The position numbers and the translations under genes are program-made. From Desulfovibrio sp. Marseille-P6017 (GTDB lineage: Bacteria > Bacillota_A > Clostridia > Peptostreptococcales > Peptostreptococcaceae): 64,000 bases of DNA. Below are positions 57,165 to 64,000 of this stretch, piece by piece; the first letter of the stretch is position 1; each line of letters begins with the position of its first letter. The stretch spans positions 1-64,000 of the forward strand of contig UWOR01000001.1 of the NCBI GenBank assembly GCA_900604495.1. Reading direction: 5' to 3'. The notes beneath the pieces are model-generated. The model did no database searches. It was not told the DNA's origin and saw only the letters and a list, made by a program, of their open reading frames with translations.

Positions 57165-57233
57165 GGGGTGAAATATAAATTCACTGACAATTACAACACC
57201 TTTCGTTGCATGAAAGAAATTTATATTCACCCC
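57165..57233 (-). other. Structured element between galE and galT
   Basis: GGGGTGAA-(A)-TATAAATT at 57165-57181 pairs with AATTTATATTCACCCC near 57218-57233, one bulge, enclosing a second small hairpin CTTTC/GAAAG (57200-57217). There is no T-run, so it is a poor terminator. It lies inside the operon, 10 bases after galE, and could be a processing, stabilising or partial-termination element, or a small mobile repeat. Confidence 0.55.
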
Positions 57234-57242
57234 TAAAATGTC

Positions 57243-58229
57243 TTATTTTAAGAAACCATCTGGATGATTTTGATGCCAATTCCATGCAGAAGATATCATT
57301 GCTTCAACATTTTCAAACTTAGGTTCCCACCCAAGTTCACATCTTGCCTTTTGAGATGCTGCAACAAGTTTTGCAGGATCTCCAGCTCTTCTTTCACATA
57401 CTTTAGCAGGTATTGGATGCCCTGTAACTTTTCTTGCTGCTTCTATCATTTCTTTTACAGTAAATCCATTTCCACTGCCTAAGTTATATATGTTACTATC
57501 ACAACCTTCTCTTAACTTATGAACAGCTAGTATATGTGCATCTGCTAAATCTGTTACGTGTATATAATCTCTTATACATGTACCATCATGAGTATCATAA
57601 TCATCACCAAATATTGAAATAAACTCTCTCTTACCTAATGGTACTTGAAGTATTAATGGTATTAAGTGAGTTTCTGGACTATGGTCTTCTCCTATTTCTC
57701 CACTTACATGTGCTCCAGCTACATTAAAGTATCTAAGAGATATGTATTTAACTCCATGAGCAACATCTGCCCATTTCATCATCTTTTCCATAGCTAGCTT
57801 AGTTTCTCCATATGCATTTGTTGGATTAGTTGGATCAGTTTCAAGTATTGGTATATTTTTAGGTTCTCCATATGTTGCTGCTGTTGAAGAAAATACTATT
57901 TTCTTAACATTATGTTTTATCATAACTTTTAAAAGTATTTCTGTTCCATGAACATTATTATTAAAATATTTTAGAGGATTTGTCATACTTTCTCCTACTA
58001 AAGAGTTTGCAGCAAAATGTATAACTTCATCTATTTTATTTTCAGCAAATACTCTGTCTAATTCTTCTTCATTCCTTATATCAACATTATAAAACTTAGC
58101 ATCTGGATGTATTGCATCCTTATGACCTGTTTCTAAATTATCTACAATTATAACTTCTTCATTTCTATCAATAAGTTGTCTTACTGCATGACTACCTATA
58201 TAACCAGCACCACCACAAACTAATATCAT
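57243..58229 (-). CDS. galE: UDP-glucose 4-epimerase
   Basis: A 328-residue short-chain-dehydrogenase-fold epimerase. NAD motif GGAGYIGSH (5-13), catalytic serine in FSSTAATYGEP and the YxxxK pair in YGETKLAMEK. It interconverts UDP-galactose and UDP-glucose. The start is the ATG after GGAGGTAAAAAT; the frame is open 17 codons upstream without a ribosome site. Second gene of the operon, 31 bases after galK. Confidence 0.96.
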   Translation of the reverse strand: MILVCGGAGYIGSHAVRQLIDRNEEVIIVDNLETGHKDAIHPDAKFYNVDIRNEEELDRVFAENKIDEVIHFAANSLVGESMTNPLKYFNNNVHGTEILLKVMIKHNVKKIVFSSTAATYGEPKNIPILETDPTNPTNAYGETKLAMEKMMKWADVAHGVKYISLRYFNVAGAHVSGEIGEDHSPETHLIPLILQVPLGKREFISIFGDDYDTHDGTCIRDYIHVTDLADAHILAVHKLREGCDSNIYNLGSGNGFTVKEMIEAARKVTGHPIPAKVCERRAGDPAKLVAASQKARCELGWEPKFENVEAMISSAWNWHQNHPDGFLK

Positions 58230-58260
58230 ATTTTTACCTCCATTAACTTTAAATATATAT

Positions 58261-59424
58261 TTATATTTCTCTAGTTCCATCTCCTATATTTGCAACATAG
58301 AAATCTGCATTATATCCTATTACATCTTTATATCCTTTTCCTACAGTTTCTATAAAATCATCTTGCATATCTTTTTTTACTATAGATACTGTACATCCAC
58401 CAAATCCAGCTCCAGTCATCCTAGCGCCTACAGTCCCTGGATGGTTCCACGCTAATTCAACTAGTGTATCTAACTCTTTTCCAGTTACTTCATAATCATC
58501 TCTTAAAGATATATGTGAGCTATTCATAAGCTTTCCGAAAGTCTCTATATCATTATTTTGTAAAGCATTTACAGCTTTTAATGTTCTTTGATTTTCATAT
58601 ACAGCATGCTTAGCTCTCTTTATTCTTAACTCATCTTTTATAAGACTTTTATTTTCTTCAAATTCTTCTTCAGTAAGCTCTCCTAAAGATCTTATATTTA
58701 ATTTATTTTGAAGTTCAGATAATGCAGTTTCACACTCACTTCTTCTTTCATTATACTTAGAATCAGCTAATCCTCTTCTTTTATTTGTATTAGCTATTAT
58801 TATAACTTCATCTTTTAGGTCTACTTTGCTATACTTATAATTTAAAGTATTGCAATCTAATAATATTGCACTTTTTTCTTTTCCCATACCTATAGCAAAT
58901 TGATCCATTATGCCACAGTTAACACCTATAAAATTATTTTCAGCTTCTTGACAGTATTTTACTAATTTAACTCTATCTATGTCAAATTTAAATATTTCAT
59001 CCATCATAACAGCCATTAAAAGTTCTAGGGATGCGGATGATGATAACCCTGCTCCATTTGGTATATTTCCAAATACAACCATATCAAATCCTTGCTTTAC
59101 ATCATAACCATGCTTTCTTAATACATCTATAACGCCTTTTGGATAGTTGGCCCAATCATGATATTTTTCATTTTTTAATTCATCTATATCAAAAGTTATA
59201 ACTCCTAAATCTTTAAAATTATCTGAATACATTCTAACCTTTTTATCATCTCTTAAAGCTATTACTCCATATGTACCAAAGCTTAATGCACAAGGAAATA
59301 CATTTCCCCCATTATAATCAGTATGCTCTCCAATTAAATTAACTCTACCTGGTGAGAAAAATACTCTTAATCCTTCTCTTTCACCATAAACTTTAGTAAA
59401 CATTTCTAACATTCTATTTTTCAT
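58261..59424 (-). CDS. galK: Galactokinase
   Basis: A 387-residue GHMP-family kinase phosphorylating galactose at C1. Motifs: GRVNLIGEHTDYNGG (26-40), NIPNGAGLSSSASLE (about 121-135) and the third motif ARMTGAGFGGCTVS (about 334-347). GGGGAGG precedes the ATG. First gene of galK-galE-galT-galM, behind a promoter overlapped by a cre-like site. Confidence 0.97.
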   Translation of the reverse strand: MKNRMLEMFTKVYGEREGLRVFFSPGRVNLIGEHTDYNGGNVFPCALSFGTYGVIALRDDKKVRMYSDNFKDLGVITFDIDELKNEKYHDWANYPKGVIDVLRKHGYDVKQGFDMVVFGNIPNGAGLSSSASLELLMAVMMDEIFKFDIDRVKLVKYCQEAENNFIGVNCGIMDQFAIGMGKEKSAILLDCNTLNYKYSKVDLKDEVIIIANTNKRRGLADSKYNERRSECETALSELQNKLNIRSLGELTEEEFEENKSLIKDELRIKRAKHAVYENQRTLKAVNALQNNDIETFGKLMNSSHISLRDDYEVTGKELDTLVELAWNHPGTVGARMTGAGFGGCTVSIVKKDMQDDFIETVGKGYKDVIGYNADFYVANIGDGTREI

Positions 59425-59467
59425 TTTTACCTCCCCTTTATCTCCAATTATTTATTATTATGATATA

Positions 59468-59496
59468 ATCATAACACAGTAAATAAAGGCTTACAA
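59468..59496 (-). promoter_or_regulatory. Promoter of the gal operon
   Basis: TTGTAA (-35, 59491-59496) and TATGAT (-10, 59468-59473) with a 17-bp spacer on the minus strand, 44 bases before the galK start codon. Confidence 0.6.
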
Positions 59497-59507
59497 TAAC
59501 GTTTTCA
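59494..59507. promoter_or_regulatory. cre-like operator (CcpA or GalR/LacI-type)
   Basis: On the minus strand TGAAAACGTTATTG fits 12 of 14 positions of the cre pattern TGWAANCGNTNWCA, with the central CG intact, and overlaps the galK -35. Binding of CcpA or a LacI/GalR-type repressor would block the promoter. No such regulator gene is in the window. Confidence 0.5.
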
Positions 59508-59585
59508 CCATTTTTAGTAAAAATATTTAGTTTTTTACTTATTTTTACTTGTATATTTTTTTACTTTCGTTAATCTAACCAAATA

Positions 59586-59626
59586 AAAAATACCTTAAGA
59601 AAAAATTATATTCTTAAGGTATTTTT
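59586..59626 (-). terminator. Terminator of the asr operon
   Basis: AAAAATACCTTAAGAA (59586-59601) pairs perfectly with 59611-59626, with a T-run after the stem on the minus strand, 18 bases past the asrC stop codon. Confidence 0.85.
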
Positions 59627-59643
59627 GTATAAGTAAAAATCTA

Positions 59644-60612
59644 TTAATATCTTATTCCATTCCAGTAAATATTTTCGCTTACTTTAACTATATCCTCTAA
59701 ATCTACTCCGTCTAGTGCCCACTTTTTAAATTCCATAAATCCAGTTCTATCAACAATATATCCAATATGCTCTTTTCTACCTGGTGCATTTGTATCTATA
59801 TATTCAGTAACATACTTATATGTGTTACGTATTATTTTTATTATAGACTCTTCGTCTGCCCATATTAAAAAATCTTCTGCTAATCTTGGATTTTTCTTTC
59901 CTGTTCTCCCCATTATAGCTAATCTATAATATTTCTTAGAATCTCTAGTCCATGCTGATGTAGGGCAATTAAGTACGCATTCTCCACATCCAATACATTT
60001 ATCATGATCTCTTATAATTTTATAGTTCTCCATTTTTAATGCACCTGTAGAAAGTTTTTTGCATTTTTTTACACAAGCTCCACATGATACACATCTATTC
60101 TTATCATATAAAGGTAATGTCATTCCAATTATACCAAAATCATGCGTTCTAGCTTTTATACAATCATTTGGACATCCTGTTAATGCTACCTTTACATGTA
60201 AATTATTCGGAAATATTGCTTTTTCTATTTTCTTAGCAAATTCAGTTGTATTATACTGTGCTTTTGGACAGACTTTATTACCTATACAAGCACATATATT
60301 TCTAGTTCCTGCTGCTGAGTATCCCTTATTTTTCTCCTCTTGATTTACATCCATCTTATCTATTACTGGTTGAATTAATTTATTTACTTCATCCATATCT
60401 TCCATACTTATACCAAGTATCTCAAAACCTTGTCTTGTTGTTATATGAACTTGACCATTTCCATACTCATTTGCTATCTTAGACACTATCATTAAACTTT
60501 CTGGATCAACACAACCTCCTGGTATTCTAACTCTAAGAGAAGTTTCATATTTATTTTTTGTAATTCTATAGGCATTCTTCATTACTTTTTTAGTATTTAT
60601 ATCTCTTATCAT
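59644..60612 (-). CDS. asrC: Anaerobic sulfite reductase subunit C (catalytic)
   Basis: A 322-residue siroheme-[4Fe-4S] sulfite reductase subunit. Substrate-domain RIPGGCVDPE and TRQGFEI, cluster/siroheme cysteines in CIGNKVCPKAQYNT and TGCPNDCIKA, then two ferredoxin clusters CVSCGACVKKCKK and CIGCGECVLNCPT. It reduces sulfite to sulfide in the cytoplasm with AsrA and AsrB. AGGAGAAG precedes the ATG. Last gene of the operon. Confidence 0.96.
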   Translation of the reverse strand: MIRDINTKKVMKNAYRITKNKYETSLRVRIPGGCVDPESLMIVSKIANEYGNGQVHITTRQGFEILGISMEDMDEVNKLIQPVIDKMDVNQEEKNKGYSAAGTRNICACIGNKVCPKAQYNTTEFAKKIEKAIFPNNLHVKVALTGCPNDCIKARTHDFGIIGMTLPLYDKNRCVSCGACVKKCKKLSTGALKMENYKIIRDHDKCIGCGECVLNCPTSAWTRDSKKYYRLAIMGRTGKKNPRLAEDFLIWADEESIIKIIRNTYKYVTEYIDTNAPGRKEHIGYIVDRTGFMEFKKWALDGVDLEDIVKVSENIYWNGIRY

Positions 60613-60623
60613 AACATCTTCTC

Positions 60624-61415
60624 CTAATCCATAAGATTTTTAGCATAAGAGTAGTCAAACACAGGTCCATCTATACATATATACGTATCATCCATCTTAC
60701 AATGTCCACATTTACCTACTCCACAGCACATTTTTCTTTCATAAGAAACCCATATATTACTTTCATCTAATTCTCGTTTTAAAAACTCTCCTACTGTAAA
60801 CTTCATCATCATAGGAGGTCCTACTACTATTACTGAAGTATTATCAATATCTTCTATATCTAAATTAGGTATATACTTAGTTACCAATCCTATATTTCCA
60901 GAGTAGCTGTCCTCTGCACTGTCCACTGTTATTAGTACATCTAATTTATCGTTCCATTTTCTTATATCATCCTTAAATAATATATCTTTTTCAGACTTAA
61001 ATCCCGCTATTAATTTAAAACTTTTACATTTATATAAATTATTATAGAAATATTCAATGATTCCTCTTACAGGAGCTAATCCGCTACCACCTGCAACAAC
61101 TATAACTTCTCTTCCCTTATATAGATTTATATCAAATCCATTTCCATAAGGTCCCCTTATAAAAAAGTCATCTCCAACTTTATAATTAAATAATTCACTT
61201 GTAACCTTACCCACATTTCTTATAGTAAAGTCTATATAATCTTCTCCGTATCCTGAAACTGATATAGGACTTTCTCCATACTTAGGTATCGATATTTCAT
61301 AGAACTTTCCAGGAAGCACGTTTTCAGTATTGCATCTAGCCCTAAATGTCCACTCTATATCTGTATGTTTTATTATGTCTATTATTTTTGAAGAAACTGG
61401 TATATATGGATTCAT
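60624..61415 (-). CDS. asrB: Anaerobic sulfite reductase subunit B
   Basis: A 263-residue ferredoxin-reductase-like subunit. FAD/FMN-binding segment IRGPYGNGFDI, NAD-binding VVAGGSGLAPVRGIIEYF (about 104-121), and a C-terminal [2Fe-2S] set CCGVGKCGHCKMDDTYIC. It takes electrons from NADH. Its ATG directly follows the asrA stop codon, so translation is coupled. Confidence 0.96.
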   Translation of the reverse strand: MNPYIPVSSKIIDIIKHTDIEWTFRARCNTENVLPGKFYEISIPKYGESPISVSGYGEDYIDFTIRNVGKVTSELFNYKVGDDFFIRGPYGNGFDINLYKGREVIVVAGGSGLAPVRGIIEYFYNNLYKCKSFKLIAGFKSEKDILFKDDIRKWNDKLDVLITVDSAEDSYSGNIGLVTKYIPNLDIEDIDNTSVIVVGPPMMMKFTVGEFLKRELDESNIWVSYERKMCCGVGKCGHCKMDDTYICIDGPVFDYSYAKNLMD

Positions 61416-62426
61416 TTATTTTACCTCCTCTTTCACTGATATAGCTTCATTTACTTTATCTATACATTCAGAAAATGATATATATTGTGGGCAAGCATCA
61501 TCACATCTTCCACAACCTACACACATGTGATACCCAAACCTCTTATTAAAGTCATGTATTTTATGCATAACTTTAAATCTCATTCTCTCTCCTTGTTTTT
61601 TTCTAAAAGAATGCCCTCCTGCCATATCTGTATAACCATCAACTTGACAAGATGCCCATACTCGTCTTCTTTCACCTACATTTTCATTCTCTTTATAAAA
61701 AATATCTTGCATTGTAAAACATGAGCATGTTGGACATACAAAATTACATCTACCACAAGCTATACATCTAGAATCATATTCATCCCACATTGGATGTTTA
61801 GCTATGGCTATAGACTCTAAATTATCAGGTATTTCTACAGATATTGTGTTATTTTTAACATAATCAATTACAAAATCAGTTTCTTTACCTTTAAATACAT
61901 TAAGCTCTTCATCTTTTATGTCTAAGTATATTTCATTTTCTCTTATACTTAACCCAATTGAGTAATCATCACTTTTATTAGATCCCATGCTTACACAAAA
62001 ACAATTTCTAAAACTTTCTTTACATCCTATAAGAATAAACTTTATTTTTTCTCTTATTCTCTTATAATAATAATCTTTTTCAATTCCATTATTAAGATAT
62101 ATTTCATCTAATCTTTTTACTCCGTTTAAATCACATGCTCTTAAAAATACAAGTAATTTTTTATCTTCTACTTCACTTTCCTTATATTCTTTCTCAGTAA
62201 AATAAAAAAGAACTTGGTTTATCGGAAGTATAACTTCTTTTGCTGAGAAATTTGATTTCTTATTAAAATCAATTTGATCTATACTATTAATTTCTTCATA
62301 TTTCGTTAAATCCGTATCTGAATAAGTTCCTTTGAATGATGTCGTTACAGGAGCTAGTATTTTATACTCTGACTGTAATAATTTTAATCCATCATCAAAA
62401 CTTGATTTATCTAATCTTATTTTCAT
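61416..62426 (-). CDS. asrA: Anaerobic sulfite reductase subunit A
   Basis: A 336-residue iron-sulfur subunit. Two [4Fe-4S] sites: CIACGRCNFVCPTCSCFT (about 223-240) and CVGCGRCDDACPQYISF (about 300-316). It links AsrB to the siroheme subunit. AGGAGG precedes the ATG. First gene of the operon; a CRP-type palindrome lies 58-73 bases upstream of its start codon. Confidence 0.96.
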   Translation of the reverse strand: MKIRLDKSSFDDGLKLLQSEYKILAPVTTSFKGTYSDTDLTKYEEINSIDQIDFNKKSNFSAKEVILPINQVLFYFTEKEYKESEVEDKKLLVFLRACDLNGVKRLDEIYLNNGIEKDYYYKRIREKIKFILIGCKESFRNCFCVSMGSNKSDDYSIGLSIRENEIYLDIKDEELNVFKGKETDFVIDYVKNNTISVEIPDNLESIAIAKHPMWDEYDSRCIACGRCNFVCPTCSCFTMQDIFYKENENVGERRRVWASCQVDGYTDMAGGHSFRKKQGERMRFKVMHKIHDFNKRFGYHMCVGCGRCDDACPQYISFSECIDKVNEAISVKEEVK

Positions 62427-62455
62427 AGATATTCCTCCTAGACTTTGTTAAATAA

Positions 62456-62461
62456 ATATTA
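62456..62461 (-). promoter_or_regulatory. Candidate -10 of the asr promoter
   Basis: TAATAT on the minus strand, placing the start site near 62449-62450. No good -35 is present; the CRP-type palindrome occupies that region, as in activator-dependent class II promoters. An alternative -10 (TATAAG, 62471-62476) would put the palindrome in the spacer, giving repression instead. Confidence 0.4.
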
Positions 62462-62483
62462 ACATCTTCACTTATAAAAAGTC

Positions 62484-62499
62484 TGTGATAAATATCACA
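62484..62499. promoter_or_regulatory. CRP-type operator upstream of asrA
   Basis: TGTGA-TAAATA-TCACA, an exact match to TGTGA-N6-TCACA. It lies between asrA and the Crp/Fnr gene. That regulator's recognition helix contains RESLSR, which keeps the Arg and Glu that read TGTGA half-sites in CRP. The centre is 41.5 bp upstream of the predicted asr start. Confidence 0.75.
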
Positions 62500-62584
62500 A
62501 TTTGTAAAATAAAAAGCCACTCCATAACCAATAATAAAGTATACAATTTAAATATTTACTATCAGTTACAAAGTAGCTCATATA

Positions 62585-63250
62585 TTATGTCGTTTTAAAA
62601 TATGTAGAAAGTTTTTCTTTTCTAACATATACTTTCTTACCATCTACCCTTACTAAATCTTCATCTTGCAATACTTTCATCGCTCTAGATAAACTTTCTC
62701 TTTTGCATCCTAACATATCTGCTATATAAGTAATTGTTAGATTCATATTGATAAGAGTCCATTCTCCTTTTTCAATACCAAATTCTCTTCCCAATCGATA
62801 GAGTTTAGCTGCCAATTTTTTATCAATACGAATTGAAATAGAATTTTTAACTTGTCTATATAAACGTCTATTTTTATTTTGGATATGAAGCATAATATTT
62901 TTAGTAAGGTTAAAGTCATTTTTCATAATTTTTATAAAATCAGAAGTTTTACATTCTAATATAGTTGATTTTTCAAATGCTTCACATCCTATAGAGGATG
63001 TTTTTATATTATCTATAAGTATCTCATTTATCATCTCACCTTTTTTAAGAATAAATATTATTTTTCTTTCTCCACTTTCATTCATTTTAAAAATAGATAT
63101 CTTTCCGTCTTTTAAAAAATATAACTTATCTAATTCATCTCTTTCATTGAATAAAATTTCTTTTCTTTTTAAAACCCGCTCACTTAATATCTTGCTAATT
63201 TCAATCTTACTTTCATCTTTAATATCCTTAAATACTTGAATATTTTCCAT
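62585..63250 (-). CDS. Crp/Fnr-family regulator, probable asr regulator
   Basis: A 221-residue regulator: beta-barrel sensor domain (about 15-110), dimer helix, and helix-turn-helix with YIADMLGCKRESLSRAMKVL (about 172-191). The barrel lacks the N-terminal four-cysteine cluster of E. coli FNR and the cAMP phosphate-binding motif of CRP is not evident, so the signal is unknown. It starts directly after the nitroreductase stop codon (coupled) and is 159 bases upstream of asrA, with a CRP-type operator between. Confidence 0.9.
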   Translation of the reverse strand: MENIQVFKDIKDESKIEISKILSERVLKRKEILFNERDELDKLYFLKDGKISIFKMNESGERKIIFILKKGEMINEILIDNIKTSSIGCEAFEKSTILECKTSDFIKIMKNDFNLTKNIMLHIQNKNRRLYRQVKNSISIRIDKKLAAKLYRLGREFGIEKGEWTLINMNLTITYIADMLGCKRESLSRAMKVLQDEDLVRVDGKKVYVRKEKLSTYFKTT

Positions 63251-63763
63251 TTACACACCTTTATATAAATTTCTATTAATTTTGCTTTCATCAAATTTAT
63301 CTATAAATTCAACCTTCTCATCACTATATCCTAAAGGAATTAATGCATATGGAACAAACTTATTTGGCAAATTTAAAATTGATCTTACATACTCAACTCT
63401 TTTATTTTTAGGAAATACTCCAACCCAGCATGATGCTAATCCTTGATTAACAGCCTCTAAAAGTAAATTTTGAGTGCATGCGCCTAAATCCTGTATCCAC
63501 TTTCCAGCCTTTATAAACCTTTCTTTGTTACCCAATACTACTATACAGACTTGACTTACATTTATATGCTTAGCCCTATGATGTGTTTTAGATAAATTTT
63601 CGATTAAATTTTTATCATCAACAATTATAAATTCCCATGGACTTGAATTTTTTGATGATGGAGCTTGCATAGCAGCTTTTAAAATTTCTTTTACCTTTTC
63701 TTCTTCTACTTTTTTATTGTTATATTTTCTTATAGAACGTCTATTTCTTATAACCTCTAACAT
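63251..63763 (-). CDS. Nitroreductase family protein
   Basis: A 170-residue nitroreductase fold starting MLEVIRNRRSIRKYNNKKVE, with the FMN-binding RRSIRKY, AMQAPSSKNSSPWEFI (about 30-45) and GLASCWVGVFP (about 122-132). It should be an FMN-dependent NAD(P)H oxidoreductase dimer. The start is the ATG five bases after GGAGG. It is first of a two-gene unit with the Crp/Fnr regulator and may share its control of sulfite metabolism. Upstream 63764-63940 is very A+T-rich with no gene seen. Confidence 0.9.
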   Translation of the reverse strand: MLEVIRNRRSIRKYNNKKVEEEKVKEILKAAMQAPSSKNSSPWEFIIVDDKNLIENLSKTHHRAKHINVSQVCIVVLGNKERFIKAGKWIQDLGACTQNLLLEAVNQGLASCWVGVFPKNKRVEYVRSILNLPNKFVPYALIPLGYSDEKVEFIDKFDESKINRNLYKGV

Positions 63764-63940
63764 TTCATCCTCCAAATTTTATAATATTCTATATTTATAT
63801 AAATCTGTTAATATTCTTTTTAAATCCACAATTTAATATAACTATAATTATATTAAATGTTTTTAATATTATATATACTATACTTTAATATAAACTTAAA
63901 TATATATAAATATTATTTTATATATCTATATATAATAATA

Positions 63941-63972
63941 TAGGTACTAGCTTAACTAGTACCTACTTTTTT
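63941..63972 (+). terminator. Terminator hairpin at the right edge
   Basis: TAGGTACTAG (63941-63950) pairs perfectly with CTAGTACCTA (63956-63965), followed by CTTTTTT on the + strand. No + strand gene precedes it. On the minus strand it could end a gene lying beyond the window. Confidence 0.65.
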
Positions 63973-64000
63973 CTATATGCTATCAACTAATAAAGCATCA

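Noticed and set aside
63973..64000. Possible C-terminus (DALLVDSI then stop) of a minus-strand gene entering from the right
   Set aside because: Only about nine codons are visible, too few to support a gene call, though the adjacent hairpin would fit a gene end.
1..64000. CRISPR arrays, tRNA/rRNA genes, insertion sequences, phage or toxin-antitoxin modules
   Set aside because: I looked for regular spaced repeats, tRNA-like cloverleaf sequences and transposase or integrase proteins, and saw none. The only regular repeat is the 228-bp coding repeat in the autolysin gene.

Overview
The window is A+T-rich throughout and carries the conserved low-G+C Gram-positive chromosome block rimP-nusA-rnpM-ylxQ-infB-rbfA-nrnA-truB-ribF-rpsO-pnp-ylxY-M16 peptidase-ymxH-aspartokinase-tepA-ftsK/spoIIIE-pgsA-recA-rny, preceded by the Gram-positive replicase gene polC. 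The sporulation-linked genes (ylxY, ymxH, tepA, an FtsK/SpoIIIE translocase), the anaerobic metabolism (asrABC sulfite reductase, GlpA/GlpB-like oxidoreductases with DUF1667, nitroreductases) and the base composition point to an anaerobic spore-forming Clostridia member. Peptostreptococcaceae (Romboutsia, Paraclostridium or Paeniclostridium type) is my best guess. No RNA gene, insertion sequence, phage gene or CRISPR array was seen.

Layout. 0.4-12.6 kb is accessory: an AIM24-family protein, an exported protein of unknown function, an orphan and divergent LeuB-like dehydrogenase facing a LysR regulator, a tandem pair of unknown (DUF6143-like) proteins, a three-gene anaerobic glycerol-3-phosphate-dehydrogenase-like operon behind a leader with an intrinsic terminator, mgtC, a decaying YeeE/YedE (thiosulfate transporter type) locus with a Crp/Fnr regulator, and an exported-protein gene split by one in-frame stop. 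12.7-43.6 kb is the housekeeping block, nearly all on the minus strand: RNase Y, RecA (LexA box at its promoter), lipid synthesis, tRNA and ribosome modification, DNA translocation, lysine/DAP pathway entry, RNA decay, ribosome maturation, translation initiation and PolC. 43.8-54.5 kb is again accessory: a putative metallopeptidase, an SH3-repeat glucosaminidase, a sirtuin, a LysR regulator divergent from two nitroreductases, an uncharacterised flavoprotein/iron-sulfur pair and a YwaF-like membrane protein. 54.5-59.4 kb is a galactose (Leloir) operon, galK-galE-galT-galM. 59.6-63.8 kb is asrABC with its Crp/Fnr regulator and a nitroreductase.

Regulation visible in the sequence includes several near-consensus sigma-A promoters with 17-bp spacers, a LexA operator over the recA start site, a CRP-type palindrome placed about 41.5 bp upstream of a candidate asr start, a cre-like site over the galK -35, a LysR-type T-N11-A dyad between divergent genes, an S15-type leader hairpin and many bidirectional terminators between convergent genes.

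Most worth a second look: the LeuB paralogue that has lost the active-site tyrosine and the NAD-binding loop motif; the Cys-rich FAD/NAD/[2Fe-2S] protein paired with an FAD oxidoreductase; the terminator in the leader of the glycerol-type operon; two genes whose Shine-Dalgarno sequence points at an ATA codon; and the Crp/Fnr-asr regulatory unit. I did not find a clearly new multi-gene system such as a defence island.
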